Shown: positions 19,078 to 28,499, counted from the first letter of the stretch. The stretch: 64,000 nucleotides of DNA from Mucilaginibacter dorajii (GCF_024808255.1 NZ_JANTYS010000003.1:310001-374000); one strand, 5' to 3'. A program made the numbers and translations. Notes: generated from the sequence alone by a model not told the origin.

Positions 19078-19500
19078 TTACCTGCCTAATCGCCATTTGG
19101 TCATTTGCCAGTAGCCAGAGTCGTCTTTGGTGTAAAAGGCGGTATAGCCAATGCCCATCATATTAAAATCGAACGAAAATTCGGTGATGGATGCATCGTC
19201 GGGCAGAAAGTGGGGGAGTACGCTATCAGCCACTAAGGCTATGTGCTCGGTAAGTTCGTCCTTTTCGCTTTTGGCTACTTTAATTTCGGTACTTTTTATA
19301 TAGTCTTCAAGCGTGGCAAAGCTGTAGTCCGGGTGCGCTGCCGACTCATCCTTAAGTTCGCGGGCGGCATTAAAAGCATCAGCCAGGCTTTGTTGCTTAT
19401 AAGCCTCCATGGCGTTGAGCAAATCAGGGGCTGATATTTCGGGCATGCCGTCGGCACCGGTGGTGTAAAAACTGTTTAGTATTTCTTCCTTGGTTTTCAT
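19078..19500 (-). CDS. Hypothetical protein, 140 aa
   Basis: ATG at 19500 (MKTKEEILNSFYTTGADG) is chosen over a TTG 21 bases upstream. The N-terminal half is helical and acidic, with ALADAFNAAREL-like amphipathic stretches; the C-terminal part (FSFDFNMMGIGYTAFYTKDDSGYWQMTKWRLGR) looks like a beta-strand meander. There is no signal peptide or membrane segment, so it is probably cytoplasmic. I do not recognise the family. It converges with the YciI gene across a short spacer that holds CAGTTTGCAG/CAGTT word repeats. Confidence 0.6.
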   Translation of the reverse strand: MKTKEEILNSFYTTGADGMPEISAPDLLNAMEAYKQQSLADAFNAARELKDESAAHPDYSFATLEDYIKSTEIKVAKSEKDELTEHIALVADSVLPHFLPDDASITEFSFDFNMMGIGYTAFYTKDDSGYWQMTKWRLGR

Positions 19501-19582
19501 ATTCGTTCTCGCTTGGTACAAAACAAAAGGATGCCAAATTTAATGACATCCTTTTGCTTTATCACCCTAAATAAAAAACTTA

Positions 19583-20446
19583 TTAAGCAGCACCGATAGT
19601 GTTTAATACATCGATGTCATCTTCAGATAATTGAATGCCGGCTGTTTTCATGTTTTCTTCCAGGTGTGCTACACTTGAGGTACCCGGGATAAGCAGGATA
19701 TTTGGCGAATGGTGCAATAACCAGCTTAAAGCTACCTGGTGAATGGTGGCGCTGTGTTTATCGGCCACACGTTTCAATATTTCTTCGCCCTGTACATTAC
19801 CGCCACCTAAAGGAAACCATGGGATAAAAGCGATATTATGATCGCGGGTGTACTCCAGCTCGGCTTCCCATTTACGGTTATCAACACTGTACATGTTTTG
19901 TACCGATACCACTTCAAAAAACTCCTGCGCTTTTTTGATATCGGCTACGCTGACTTCTGACAGGCCAATGTGTTTGATCTTACCTTCCTGCTGTGCCTTT
20001 TGCAAAAATTCAAAAGACTTTTCGGCAGGTACTTTAGGATCTATGCGATGTAATTGATACAGCTGGATTTGATCCTGTTTTAAGCGTTTTAAACTGCCTT
20101 CCAAAGCTTGTTTCAAATGCTCTGGCGATGAGTCAACAGGCCACTCGTTTGGGCCTGTGCGCAGCAAACCGCCTTTGGTACCAATAACCAGGTCGACGGC
20201 ATAAGGTACAAGTGCTTCTGCTATTAATTCTTCCGATACATATGGGCCGTAGCTATCGGCAGTATCAATAAAATTAACGCCGAGCTCAACCGCGCGCTTT
20301 AAAACACGGATACACTCATTTTTATCTTTAGGTGGGCCCCAAATGCCCTGGCCGGTAATACGCATTGCGCCGTAGCCCAACCGGTTTATAGTAAAATCGC
20401 CGCCTAAACTGAAAGTTTTTTCAAATGAACTTGTTGTAGTAGCCAT
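19583..20446 (-). CDS. Aldo/keto reductase (YdbC-like)
   Basis: 287 residues. Tetrad residues D61 and Y66 in NFIDTADSYGPY, K91 in IGTKGG and H133 in LYQLHRIDP are present; the C-terminal NADPH site is IPGTSSVAHLEENM. The start LGYGAMRITGQGIWGPPKD places it in the AKR13/YdbC-like group; E. coli YdbC acts on pyridoxal, which suggests but does not prove that substrate here. It is monocistronic, downstream of the TATCAAGT word palindrome. Confidence 0.9.
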   Translation of the reverse strand: MATTTSSFEKTFSLGGDFTINRLGYGAMRITGQGIWGPPKDKNECIRVLKRAVELGVNFIDTADSYGPYVSEELIAEALVPYAVDLVIGTKGGLLRTGPNEWPVDSSPEHLKQALEGSLKRLKQDQIQLYQLHRIDPKVPAEKSFEFLQKAQQEGKIKHIGLSEVSVADIKKAQEFFEVVSVQNMYSVDNRKWEAELEYTRDHNIAFIPWFPLGGGNVQGEEILKRVADKHSATIHQVALSWLLHHSPNILLIPGTSSVAHLEENMKTAGIQLSEDDIDVLNTIGAA

Positions 20447-20507
20447 AATGATTGTTGTTTTAAATTGAACTCAAATATGGACGCATTGTTTAGGAAAAAT
20501 GTCAATA

Positions 20508-20663
20508 TAGTATCAAGTATTTAGTATCAAGTATCAAGACAGGAGTATCAAGTAGCAAGTATTAAGTATCAAGATTTTTGAAAAGTATAATTTGAGAAAC
20601 CTCTGACATTCTAAAGCAGCCACCTAAAAGTCTTGATACTTGATACTTACTACTTGATACTAA
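20508..20663. repeat. TATCAAGT word palindrome
   Basis: The left side reiterates TAGTATCAAGTATCAAGAC and AAGTA words (20508-20574); the right side (20627-20662) carries the reverse complement words CTTGATACTTGATACTTACT. The arms form a long imperfect hairpin between the starts of the divergent reductase and DUF6526 genes. No coding content. Confidence 0.8.
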
Positions 20664-20669
20664 AAAAGC

Positions 20670-20677
20670 TATCTTTC
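20670..20677 (+). promoter_or_regulatory. -7 box of the DUF6526 gene
   Basis: TATCTTTC matches TAnnTTTG at seven of eight positions, 18 bases before the ATG at 20695, directly after the word palindrome. Confidence 0.35.
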
Positions 20678-20694
20678 CTGAAAAATCAAGAACC

Positions 20695-21126
20695 ATGACC
20701 GATCAGAATTTCGCAAACCACAAACGTAACGTTCCGGGATTTCATTTCCTGTTAAGCTTTTTGCTTTTAGCGGGTTTGATACTTGCTATTGTAAACGTGG
20801 CGTTGCAATGGCGAACCGATAATCTTTTAACAGCATTGGTGTTGTTACTTTTCGCTATTACTATACTGTTGATGAGCTGGTATATCCGCAGCTTCCCCAT
20901 AAAGGCACAAGACAGGGCCATCCGCGCCGAGGAAAGCCTGCGGTATTTTATACTTACCCGTCAGCCTTTAAACCCCAACTTAACTATAGGTCAGATCGCG
21001 GCTTTGCGTTTTGCACCCGATGATGAACTGCTTCCGCTTGTTGAAAAAACAATTGCCGAAAACCTGCAGCCCGATGATATAAAAAAGGCCATCAAAAACT
21101 GGCGCGCTGATCACCACAGAGTATAG
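20695..21126 (+). CDS. DUF6526 family membrane protein
   Basis: 143 residues: two adjacent membrane helices (about 17-35 and 43-62), then a conserved cytoplasmic part PIKAQDRAIRAEESLRYF and LTIGQIAALRFAPDDELLPL, ending in a basic tail. This is the pattern I know as DUF6526; its function is unknown. The gene appears monocistronic and converges with the DUF1761 gene. Confidence 0.75.
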   Translation: MTDQNFANHKRNVPGFHFLLSFLLLAGLILAIVNVALQWRTDNLLTALVLLLFAITILLMSWYIRSFPIKAQDRAIRAEESLRYFILTRQPLNPNLTIGQIAALRFAPDDELLPLVEKTIAENLQPDDIKKAIKNWRADHHRV

Positions 21127-21238
21127 GGATTTTGGAATTTGGATTTTCGATTTCGGATTTTTGTCGGCTGTGTAAACAACTGTTCAAGTAAGTAATAGGC
21201 GGTTTTTTTTTGATTTTTGAATTTTTACTTTTGAATTT

Positions 21239-21643
21239 TCATCTCCAGGCCCCCAAAATGGCACCCATTATGGTTAATGATACCAGGCTGTAGCCGCCAT
21301 TGATAAAAATCCATCGCCAGCTTTTAAGCTCAAATAGGCCAACAATGGCAATGGAGGCAAATGTCCAGATGCCTGCTAAAGAACCGGCAGTTGCGCCCCA
21401 GGAAAGGTTGGTTGTTGGCGTTGCTAAAAAGGCCGCCAGGTTTGCCGCCATTACTAACGAAAACACGGCCGTCATCCCGAAGATCTTTGCTTTGTTGCCG
21501 GTTTTTAATTCATCCTGGCTAAGGTTGGATGCAGTCATCCAGGATTTTTGAAACATCACAGGAGAATACCAAATACCGCCAACTAAAAATGCCGACAGCG
21601 CGGCCACCACAACAGCGGCCCAGTTAATTAGGTTAGGATTCAT
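21239..21643 (-). CDS. DUF1761 family membrane protein
   Basis: 134 residues with four membrane helices: NWAAVVVAALSAFLVGGIWY, a second near 50-72 (FGMTAVFSLVMAANLAAFLA), a third near 85-104 and a C-terminal one (GGYSLVSLTIMGAILGAWR). The motif VGGIWYSPVMFQKSWM is typical of DUF1761. No biochemical role is known. Monocistronic. Confidence 0.85.
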   Translation of the reverse strand: MNPNLINWAAVVVAALSAFLVGGIWYSPVMFQKSWMTASNLSQDELKTGNKAKIFGMTAVFSLVMAANLAAFLATPTTNLSWGATAGSLAGIWTFASIAIVGLFELKSWRWIFINGGYSLVSLTIMGAILGAWR

Positions 21644-22091
21644 GATAATAAGTTTATGTGTGTTATAAAGTTAGTGGAATTGAGTTAAGAATCAAAAATC
21701 AAGACTTTTATTTTCGGGGCAAACACATCTAAATAGTTAATGACGCTAAGCCATTTTTTAATAATAGCTAACTAAATAAGCTTATGCCTTTGAAATGTAT
21801 AAGCATCAAACGATACCTTGTTTTTATCGCCTGGTCCTTGTTAAAAGATCCAGGTCCATCCGACACCGGTATCGGGTAATAACAGGCACAAATATTGGGG
21901 CGTGCCTAAATTGCGCGATATATCAGTTTTGTGTTAACCTTGTAAAAATATAAAACTCTGATTGTTAGATATTTGAATTGTATTTTATCCAAAATATGTT
22001 AAGTTATGTTAACCCAATTAGATACGTTTTTCCCTGCTTTTCTTTTTTCGGGTAAACTTAAAGATTGCTCAGATTTAGCTATGCTTTAAAA
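21644..22091. other. Long intergenic region without recognised gene
   Basis: About 450 bp with no convincing ORF. Weak features: a hairpin GCTTAT/ATAAGC near 21780-21806, and a GGTCC/GGACC-like pair with CACCGGT near 21835-21880. It is upstream of DUF1761 on the minus strand and may hold its promoter. I see nothing that identifies an RNA gene. Confidence 0.3.
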
Positions 22092-22133
22092 GCAAAATGC
22101 CGGTCAGTTGCTACTGATCGGCATTTTGCAAGT
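22092..22133 (-). terminator. Terminator of the MG2/plug protein gene
   Basis: A 17-bp stem (22092-22108 with 22113-22129, GCAAAATGCCGGTCAGT with one G-T pair) with a four-base loop and flanking T-rich runs, 40 bases past the stop at 22172. Confidence 0.85.
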
Positions 22134-22171
22134 TTTTATCTTAATTCTTGACTCTTGATTCTTTTTCGAAG

Positions 22172-24898
22172 TTACCTTACGTTAAAATGAATCACCAGCC
22201 GGCCTAAGTTACCGTCGCCGTCAAGGCCTTCAATAATGGCACGGTACGAACCGCGGGCATCGCTGTTATAAAAGTTAAAGCTTGCCACACCTGTTTTATC
22301 GGTGATGATCTTGGGGTTCCAATAAATTGTATTACGCAGATCAAGTCCTATTACACTGCTTTTATTGACATCGTATTTAGGTACATAAAAATCCTTCGCC
22401 TTGCTGTAGCCTTGTACCGCAAAGGTGATCACGTTTTGTTTAGGAATAAGTGCCAGTAGTTGTGAAAGAGAGATCTTTTCTTTTTTTACCACCTTTTTAT
22501 TGATTACCATAACACCTTTTGTATTGGTCGTGCGGTTAATGCCGCTTAAGCCATCATTCAGGAAAATCTCTACCGATTCTACCTCATCGCCAGTCATCGA
22601 GAATAAGTTGCTTACATCAACTTGCGAGCTGTTGATGTAAATTTGTACCGGTGTTGTTTTCTTTCCCTGGTTATAATCGCGGGTAACGTAAAAGTTGTTA
22701 TCCGCGTATGTTAAGCCCAGGGCCATAGTACTCAAACAGTTGATAAGGATAGGACAACCTTTTAACTGATCGGAATTGATCTCATGGTCGGCCTGCGGAC
22801 TAAGCCCTGCAAAAGTTCCAAAATCACTATGGCTCGGCTTTTTAACATTGGGCTTGGCTTTAATCACAACTTCTTTCAACACCCTTGAACTTTGGTATTG
22901 TTTACGGCTGTTTTCAAGATATGGGCGGATAACGCTATCAATATTAACCACCTCATCTGCAATATTGACGTTTTTATTTATCTTTTGGAAAACTTCGCCG
23001 TTAACGTTAATTACCAGGTTTTTGCCGTTAGGATTATCACGGGCACTTAGGGTGATCTTTGAAGTATCGCGTACCACCACATCTGAAAATTTGAAGTTGC
23101 CGGAAAGATCGGTAATGGTTTGTGCCGAAAAATTATTATCGGGTATCACCAGCCTAACGTTGGCCTTGCCAACAGGTAAACCCGTGTTGGTGCGTAATAT
23201 ACCGGTTACTTCTATCCCTTGTTCGGGCAATGCATAAACCGTTGGGAATTTATCGGCTAAGATATCCTCATAATTAAAACGGGTATACCCTTGGGTAAGC
23301 ATCAGCAAATCAAGGTTGTTTAACTTTTCTTCGTCGGGTTTATTGAAATAGTAGTTGGGTTTTTCAATATAGCCTTTTAAATCAGATGTAAGCAGGATGT
23401 TGCTTAAAATGGTTTGCTCGTTGTTTTCGTCAGATGGTATAGTAGCGTCATCTAAAACCGCTACCGAAAAGCTGCCTATAACGGGGGCTGTTTTATTTAG
23501 CGCCGTTACCTGCATTTTTACATTTTGCCTAACAGTGTATGTTGGCTTATCGGTTTTTAAGTTAAGTGTTAACTGATCATTATGCTGTATAAAAACCAAC
23601 CTTTGGCATAAGGCATAACCGCCCGATGAAAACAGTGTAACCTGTACAATACCGGTAGGGAATTTTGATTTGGGTACGTTTGCCGAATAGCTAAGGTCTT
23701 TTAACGCAATAGATGCTGCGTAATAAATAACACCACCGCTTTGTGCTACCAGGTAAAAGCTTTTGTTTTGCTTGCGCTGCAAAAATACATCGTTTGCAGA
23801 AATCTTAATACTAAGGTTTTCCGGGTCGGTGTTATAAACCGATAGGCCTATCCCCATATTTTGGATGCGCGGTAACTTGTAGGTAGTTTTTGAACCGTTG
23901 GGGAAAGTAACATTGGCTGTATAGGTTTTATCGCTTTCGGGCGTTAGCGCAAATACCCCCATGCCCAGGTGGGCCGACGTAAATGTGGCTACCTCGGTTC
24001 CTTTATCATCGGTAACATTTCCTTTAATATCAACCCCAAGGCCTTTCACGTTAATAGCTTTGAAGGCTACCCGTGTACGTATACCGTTGGTTAGTTGCCC
24101 ACTCTCGGGGAAAAACTGTACATCAAAATTGGTGATGGAGTTTTTTAGCGGGAAAGTGTTATTAACAAACTGGCGGTCGCCCATATCAATAGCAGTAACC
24201 AATTGCGACGCGTTGATGGTTTCCAGGTCATTCTCGGGCAATTCAACCAATAGGTTACCATTGTTATCGGTAGTACCTTTTCCTTTACTAATGGCATCGC
24301 CGTTACGTACCAGTTGCCAGTTTACCTTTTTATCGGCATAAATTTCACCCGATGGGCTTTTGTAAATAATATTGGCGTTAAGTTTTATAGGGCCGCCTTT
24401 CCTGCCCGAGCTTCGGTAGCTTATAAATGTGTTTACCTTATTATCAATGGCGTTACCAACGTTAATGGTGCGGTCATAAAAATACTCCGGCTCAAAATTG
24501 CTCATCCATTTGGTATAAGCTCTTATGCGGTAGGCACCTTGTTTAAAGGTTTCGCCGTCAAGGGTAATATTACCATTAGCAAAACCATTGACCACTTTTA
24601 ATCTTAAGCCCGAAACAACCGAATCCTGACTGTTAAGCAAATCAACATATACAATGCCGCTAAGGCCAGATGGCTGATGTTTTTCTACCGTTACATAGGC
24701 CTTAAGCCAAATGGTATCGCCGGCGGCATAATAGGGTTTATCGAGGTGCAGGTACACCTTTTCAATTGGAAACGAGGCCGAGTATTTGGCGGTTTTTTCA
24801 ATTAAGGTATTAATGGGAATGCTATCCTGCTGAGCCATTGCGGCCAGGCCAAAAGAGAATAACAAGGATACAACGAGTAAAAATTTTCTTGATATCAT
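22172..24898 (-). CDS. Exported MG2-domain protein with TonB-plug-like C-terminal region
   Basis: 908 residues with a signal peptide (about 1-22, ending AMAQ). Residues 40-140 (VYLHLDKPYYAAGDTIWLKAYV) are a macroglobulin MG2-type beta-sandwich; further sandwiches follow, and TGILRTNTGLPVGKANVRLV begins a CarboxypepD_reg-like domain near 560. Residues about 690-800 (LKGCPILINCLSTM, VQIYINSSQVD, VESVEIFLNDG) resemble a TonB-dependent receptor plug, but no barrel follows; the end is another sandwich. Proteins of this layout are common Bacteroidota envelope proteins of unknown role, perhaps protease inhibitor-like or outer-membrane-associated. Monocistronic, with its own terminator. Confidence 0.8.
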   Translation of the reverse strand: MISRKFLLVVSLLFSFGLAAMAQQDSIPINTLIEKTAKYSASFPIEKVYLHLDKPYYAAGDTIWLKAYVTVEKHQPSGLSGIVYVDLLNSQDSVVSGLRLKVVNGFANGNITLDGETFKQGAYRIRAYTKWMSNFEPEYFYDRTINVGNAIDNKVNTFISYRSSGRKGGPIKLNANIIYKSPSGEIYADKKVNWQLVRNGDAISKGKGTTDNNGNLLVELPENDLETINASQLVTAIDMGDRQFVNNTFPLKNSITNFDVQFFPESGQLTNGIRTRVAFKAINVKGLGVDIKGNVTDDKGTEVATFTSAHLGMGVFALTPESDKTYTANVTFPNGSKTTYKLPRIQNMGIGLSVYNTDPENLSIKISANDVFLQRKQNKSFYLVAQSGGVIYYAASIALKDLSYSANVPKSKFPTGIVQVTLFSSGGYALCQRLVFIQHNDQLTLNLKTDKPTYTVRQNVKMQVTALNKTAPVIGSFSVAVLDDATIPSDENNEQTILSNILLTSDLKGYIEKPNYYFNKPDEEKLNNLDLLMLTQGYTRFNYEDILADKFPTVYALPEQGIEVTGILRTNTGLPVGKANVRLVIPDNNFSAQTITDLSGNFKFSDVVVRDTSKITLSARDNPNGKNLVINVNGEVFQKINKNVNIADEVVNIDSVIRPYLENSRKQYQSSRVLKEVVIKAKPNVKKPSHSDFGTFAGLSPQADHEINSDQLKGCPILINCLSTMALGLTYADNNFYVTRDYNQGKKTTPVQIYINSSQVDVSNLFSMTGDEVESVEIFLNDGLSGINRTTNTKGVMVINKKVVKKEKISLSQLLALIPKQNVITFAVQGYSKAKDFYVPKYDVNKSSVIGLDLRNTIYWNPKIITDKTGVASFNFYNSDARGSYRAIIEGLDGDGNLGRLVIHFNVR

Positions 24899-25182
24899 TA
24901 TATAATATAAAGCGGCTAACAGGGGCTAATATAAACATTTAGGGTTGTTGCATACCGGGTACCTGCAGGTTTTAACACTTTTTTACAATCAAGCCGAATT
25001 TTGAACGATGTTTTAAATTAATAATTGTTTTCAGGATAAATTCCTGGGCCTTAAAGTTTAAGGTATTTGCTTTGTAAGTGATTGATCCTGTTTTATTTGC
25101 GTTTGCAGGTGTAGTAAATGCATAACAATAACATTATTGTTACCTTTTAACAAGCGCGAAAATGATGAAGAATGGCATATAG

Positions 25183-26142
25183 CTATTGTGCCGCCGCAGC
25201 TTTACCTTCCACATGTACCGATATCATACTTGAATGTACAATGCCCAGCGTTGAACCTGGCTTAACATCAAGATAGAATTTTAAATAGCTATCCATAATA
25301 GCTGTAGACTGGTGGATGTATGCCTGTTCAAATTCCGGGCCGCTAATGCCCAGGTCAATTAACGGTTTTCCATAGTGCATACCGCCTTTATCATCTACAT
25401 AAACGGTAAACGAGTAATAGAAATCTTTATAAGCTTTGTTGATCACGATATCGTAGGTAGGATCAAGATAATCGTCAGATGGATCAAAGTTGTTTTCGAT
25501 AGTGGCTTTTGTAACTCGGCGATGGATATGTAGCTGTGGGCTTTTGCTGGTAAGGGAGGCAACCTGGCGTGCCGAGAACTGTTTTTTATAATCGGCATTG
25601 GCTTTTGCCGATAGTGCTTTAATAAATAAGGTATCTTTACGACTTGGGTGCCTTAATATCGATGTATCGGTATGCAACACATCTTTCACGTAGTTATCGG
25701 CAAAAAAGCGCATATAAACTTTAGTTCCTTTGATATCCAGTGAATCACCTTTTTGTTTAATGATCTCCAGGATGAGGCTGTCTTTGGTTATTTTTTGCAC
25801 CTTGAGCCATGAGCGCGCGGCGTTAAAAATAGAATCGTACCCGCGTGTAAGCGGAAAATTTATAAAAGCATTTTTTGTAGGACTAAATATACTCACCGAA
25901 TCATCTGAGACGAATTTCATTTTCCATTGTGGCTCCAACTGGTAGCCATATTCATTAAATGAAAGCCCGTTTTTTTGCCTGCGGGATACTTCAGAATAGT
26001 TGATGCCATTATAAGGTTTAAAATCAATCAGTTGTTTCTTTTTGGCGCCGGTGCCACTGCCGCAACCAGTTTGGACAATTGAAATAGCAGTAAGCAGTAT
26101 AAAACCGGCCAGTTTTACAGTTTTTATATTGATAGATAGCAT
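25183..26142 (-). CDS. Lipoprotein, tandem paralog 1
   Basis: 319 residues from ATG 26142 (MLSINIKTVKLAGF); the longer frame up to 26226 runs through word-repeat DNA and is rejected. Lipobox VQTGC marks it as a lipoprotein. It shares its whole length with the upstream gene: GINYSEVSRRQKNGLSF, YQLEPQWKMKFVSDDS, INFPLTRGYDSIFN, MHYGKPLI and KPGSTLGIVH. The family is unknown to me. The strongly conserved beta-rich core suggests an envelope structural or binding role. The two genes are in one direction, 88 bp apart. Confidence 0.8.
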   Translation of the reverse strand: MLSINIKTVKLAGFILLTAISIVQTGCGSGTGAKKKQLIDFKPYNGINYSEVSRRQKNGLSFNEYGYQLEPQWKMKFVSDDSVSIFSPTKNAFINFPLTRGYDSIFNAARSWLKVQKITKDSLILEIIKQKGDSLDIKGTKVYMRFFADNYVKDVLHTDTSILRHPSRKDTLFIKALSAKANADYKKQFSARQVASLTSKSPQLHIHRRVTKATIENNFDPSDDYLDPTYDIVINKAYKDFYYSFTVYVDDKGGMHYGKPLIDLGISGPEFEQAYIHQSTAIMDSYLKFYLDVKPGSTLGIVHSSMISVHVEGKAAAAQ

Positions 26143-26174
26143 ACGCCTTAAAGATATGCAATTTTTGGAAAACG

Positions 26175-26200
26175 GGACTTTTGGACAAAAGACAAAGGAC
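26175..26200. repeat. GGACAAAAGAC word repeat, copy 1
   Basis: GGACTTTTGGACAAAAGACA and following AAGGAC reiterate the words GGAC, AAAAGAC and AAAGGAC. The same vocabulary occurs at 32625-32684. It fills the gap between the tandem lipoprotein genes. Confidence 0.6.
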
Positions 26201-26229
26201 GCTTTTGCGCGGGTTTTAGATAGCAAAAT

Positions 26230-27177
26230 TTATTTTTCAACCTTACCGGCTACATGCACATTAATTTCGCTGGCATGGACAATACCCAGTGTTGAGCCTG
26301 GTTTTATTACCAGGTAATATTTAAGGTAGCTTTCCATAATAGCTTTTGAAGACTGTATGTAATTGTCTCTAAAGCCTTCACCCAAAAATGCTATTAAAGG
26401 TTTACCATAGTGCATTGCGCCCTTTGCATCAATAATAATACTGAACGAATAGTAAAAATCGGCGTGAGCTTTGCTGATGGCCACATCATAAGTAGGGTTC
26501 ATATAATCATCTGATACATCGAAGTGATTTAACAGATCGCCTTCTGCCTTCCATTTTTTTACTTTTACCGAAGGACTTTTGCTGGTCAGTTCAGCAGGCT
26601 GCCGGGCGGCAAAGGCTTTATTAAAATCATTATCGGCAATGGCCGTGAGTTTTTTAATGTACAAAGTGTCTTTTTTGCCTGCTCTTTTTAATATTGTTGT
26701 ATCGCTGTGAAGCGTGTTTTTAATATAGTTATCGGCATAAAAAAGCATATAGATTTTGGCGCCGCGGGTATCAACGGTATCTCCGTACGAATTAACAAGT
26801 TCCAGTTTCAGGCTGTCTTTGTTCATTGCTTTCACTTTTAGCCAGGTACGGGCTGTATTAAAAATAGAATCGTAACCGCGCGTTAAAGGAAAGTTGATGA
26901 ACCTGCCTTTTTCGGGGCTATAAATACTTGCCGAATCGCTGGATACAAAATTGATGCGCCATTGCGGCTCTAACTGATAACCATCTTTAGTAAAAGAAAG
27001 CCCATTGGATAAGCGGCGTGCAATTTCAGTATAGTTAATACCTTGCACGGCTTTAAAAGATATCAGATCACGCTCACCCCTGTGTTTAACAATTTTAGGG
27101 TTTTCTTTGCAGCCCTGAATAGCGCATAAAATAATAGCAAACGGTAATAGATAGGTTAAGTTGGTTTTAGGTGACAT
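26230..27177 (-). CDS. Lipoprotein, tandem paralog 2
   Basis: 315 residues with a lipoprotein signal (lipobox AIQGC, C23). It is a clear paralog of the gene just downstream: GINYTEIARRLSNGLSF, YQLEPQWRINFVSSDS, INFPLTRGYDSIFN, HYGKPLI and KPGSTLGIVHASEINVHVAGK align with matching motifs in order. The pair probably arose by tandem duplication followed by divergence. The function is unknown; both end in a domain with conserved Gly-Lys-Pro and SxLKxYL motifs. It is divergent from the CYTH gene, so promoters for both lie in 27178-27308. Confidence 0.8.
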   Translation of the reverse strand: MSPKTNLTYLLPFAIILCAIQGCKENPKIVKHRGERDLISFKAVQGINYTEIARRLSNGLSFTKDGYQLEPQWRINFVSSDSASIYSPEKGRFINFPLTRGYDSIFNTARTWLKVKAMNKDSLKLELVNSYGDTVDTRGAKIYMLFYADNYIKNTLHSDTTILKRAGKKDTLYIKKLTAIADNDFNKAFAARQPAELTSKSPSVKVKKWKAEGDLLNHFDVSDDYMNPTYDVAISKAHADFYYSFSIIIDAKGAMHYGKPLIAFLGEGFRDNYIQSSKAIMESYLKYYLVIKPGSTLGIVHASEINVHVAGKVEK

Positions 27178-27308
27178 AAGGCAGAATATTATTTCTTTAA
27201 ATATAGGTTGTTGACTTTAATAAACTAATATTTGCCCGGTTTATTGCAAGGCTGTACTGCTAATAAAACTAATGGCCTTTTATCAGGTTAAATAAAAAAA
27301 ACAAACCC

Positions 27309-27776
27309 ATGGGAGTTGAAATTGAACGTAAGTTTTTGGTTGATCACGAACAATGGAGCCAAACACCAAAACCAATAGGTACTTATTTTAGGCAAGGCTA
27401 TATTTTAAGCGAAGAAAATAAAACCATCAGGATAAGGGTTACGCCCGATGAGGGGTTTATTACCATAAAAGGCAGTACCCAGGGTATTAGCCGACTGGAG
27501 TTTGAATACAAGATCCCGGCTATTGATGCCGAAGAGATGCTGAATAACTTTGCCATATCTGAACTGGAAAAGCGCCGTTACTGCGTTGAGATAGCCGGAA
27601 AGGTATGGGAGGTGGACGAGTTTTTAGGCGCTAATAAAGGTTTACTTGTTGCCGAAATTGAGTTAGAAAGCGAAGACGAAAAATTTATACTGCCAGAGTG
27701 GATCACTACAGAAGTAACAGGCGATGAGCGCTATTACAACTCAAAGCTGGCTGTGCATCCGTTTAAAGAGTGGTAA
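27309..27776 (+). CDS. CYTH domain protein (triphosphate tunnel metalloenzyme)
   Basis: 155 residues. The N-terminal ExExK signature is seen as VEIERKFLV, and later acidic and basic residues of the tunnel follow (IRIRVTPDEGFITIKG, RLEFEYKIPA, WEVDEFLGANKGLLVAEIELESEDE). The family includes class IV adenylate cyclase, thiamine triphosphatase and tripolyphosphatase; the bacterial YgiF/NeuTTM-like short form suggests inorganic tripolyphosphatase activity. Monocistronic and divergent from the lipoprotein pair. Confidence 0.9.
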   Translation: MGVEIERKFLVDHEQWSQTPKPIGTYFRQGYILSEENKTIRIRVTPDEGFITIKGSTQGISRLEFEYKIPAIDAEEMLNNFAISELEKRRYCVEIAGKVWEVDEFLGANKGLLVAEIELESEDEKFILPEWITTEVTGDERYYNSKLAVHPFKEW

Positions 27777-27789
27777 TTTGCATGGTGGA

Positions 27790-28083
27790 CTAAGCCGATT
27801 CGGGTAAATTCAACAAAATATCTGGCTCAGACTCGTCTTTAACTGTCTTTACGTATTTGTTTCCTTCGGGACAAAGGGCCGGTATAAGGCGGGTTTTATT
27901 GCCGTATTGGTCAATGATGTATGCTTCGCCATCCTCGTTCTTGATCCAATCGTAAAGTTTACTGCGTTCTGTTATTCCCTTTACGTTAATGCGCTCGTTT
28001 ACCCATTCAAGGGAATCGATAGCCACATAGGGGTTGCGATGTCGTTTTTCATCGGTTTTAATGCAAAGTATCCGTACTGCCAT
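27790..28083 (-). CDS. DUF3892 family protein
   Basis: 97 residues with the DUF3892 core: RNPYVAIDSLEWVNE, TERSKLYDWIKNEDGEAYI and YGNKTRLIPALCPEGNKYVKT. Small cytoplasmic proteins of this family have no assigned function. The gene converges with the CYTH gene, 13 bases apart, and is followed upstream by repeat-rich DNA. Confidence 0.8.
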   Translation of the reverse strand: MAVRILCIKTDEKRHRNPYVAIDSLEWVNERINVKGITERSKLYDWIKNEDGEAYIIDQYGNKTRLIPALCPEGNKYVKTVKDESEPDILLNLPESA

Positions 28084-28220
28084 AATCGAAATGCTTTAAC
28101 TTATTCAGGGTGCCGTAAAATTAAGGCAAATGGCAAGGCAGTGAAATAGGTGTTTTCACCCGTTTTGGCGTACGTAAAACTACGCTATATTGATTTCGGA
28201 TTTAGAATGAAAGAGTTAAA

Positions 28221-28490
28221 AATCTCCCCTTTAGGCTACTGTATGTACACATCTTTATAATATAAAAAAGAAAATGTCATTTCGATTGAGCGAAGGAGGG
28301 GCGTGAGCGGGGTGCGAAGGAGAAATCTTCGACACCTTGCATGTCCGGATGCCCGATTTTACAAGATTTCTCCTCACCTCCAGCGCACAATGCTCCTCGG
28401 GTTCGTCGAAATGACAACGTTTTTGTTTAGTGATACGATTCCAAAGATGTGTGCAAAGAGTAGCCCTTTAGGGGAGATTTGGAGGGGGGC
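28221..28490. repeat. GC-rich palindrome interrupted by a 232-bp element
   Basis: The left half AATCTCCCCTTTA ends at 28233 and the right half CTTTAGGGGAGATTTGGAGG begins at 28466; together they restore the palindrome seen intact at 13.5 and 13.6 kb. The inserted element (28234-28465) is described separately. Confidence 0.8.
28234..28465 (-). mobile_element. MITE-like element, copy 1 (diverged)
   Basis: A 232-bp non-coding element with ends GGCTACTGTATGTACACATC and AAAGATGTGTGCAAAGAGTAGCC-type complement, flanked by CTTTA duplications (28229-28233 and 28466-28470). It contains the inner palindrome TGTCATTTCGA...TCGAAATGACA. It aligns with copies 2 and 3 in reverse orientation but its middle 60 bp differ. 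No transposase is present. Confidence 0.8.
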
Positions 28491-28499
28491 TGAAAATAC

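Noticed and set aside
26143..26226. N-terminal extension of lipoprotein paralog 1
   Set aside because: It reads word-repeat DNA and would hide the lipoprotein signal; ATG 26142 gives a proper lipobox.
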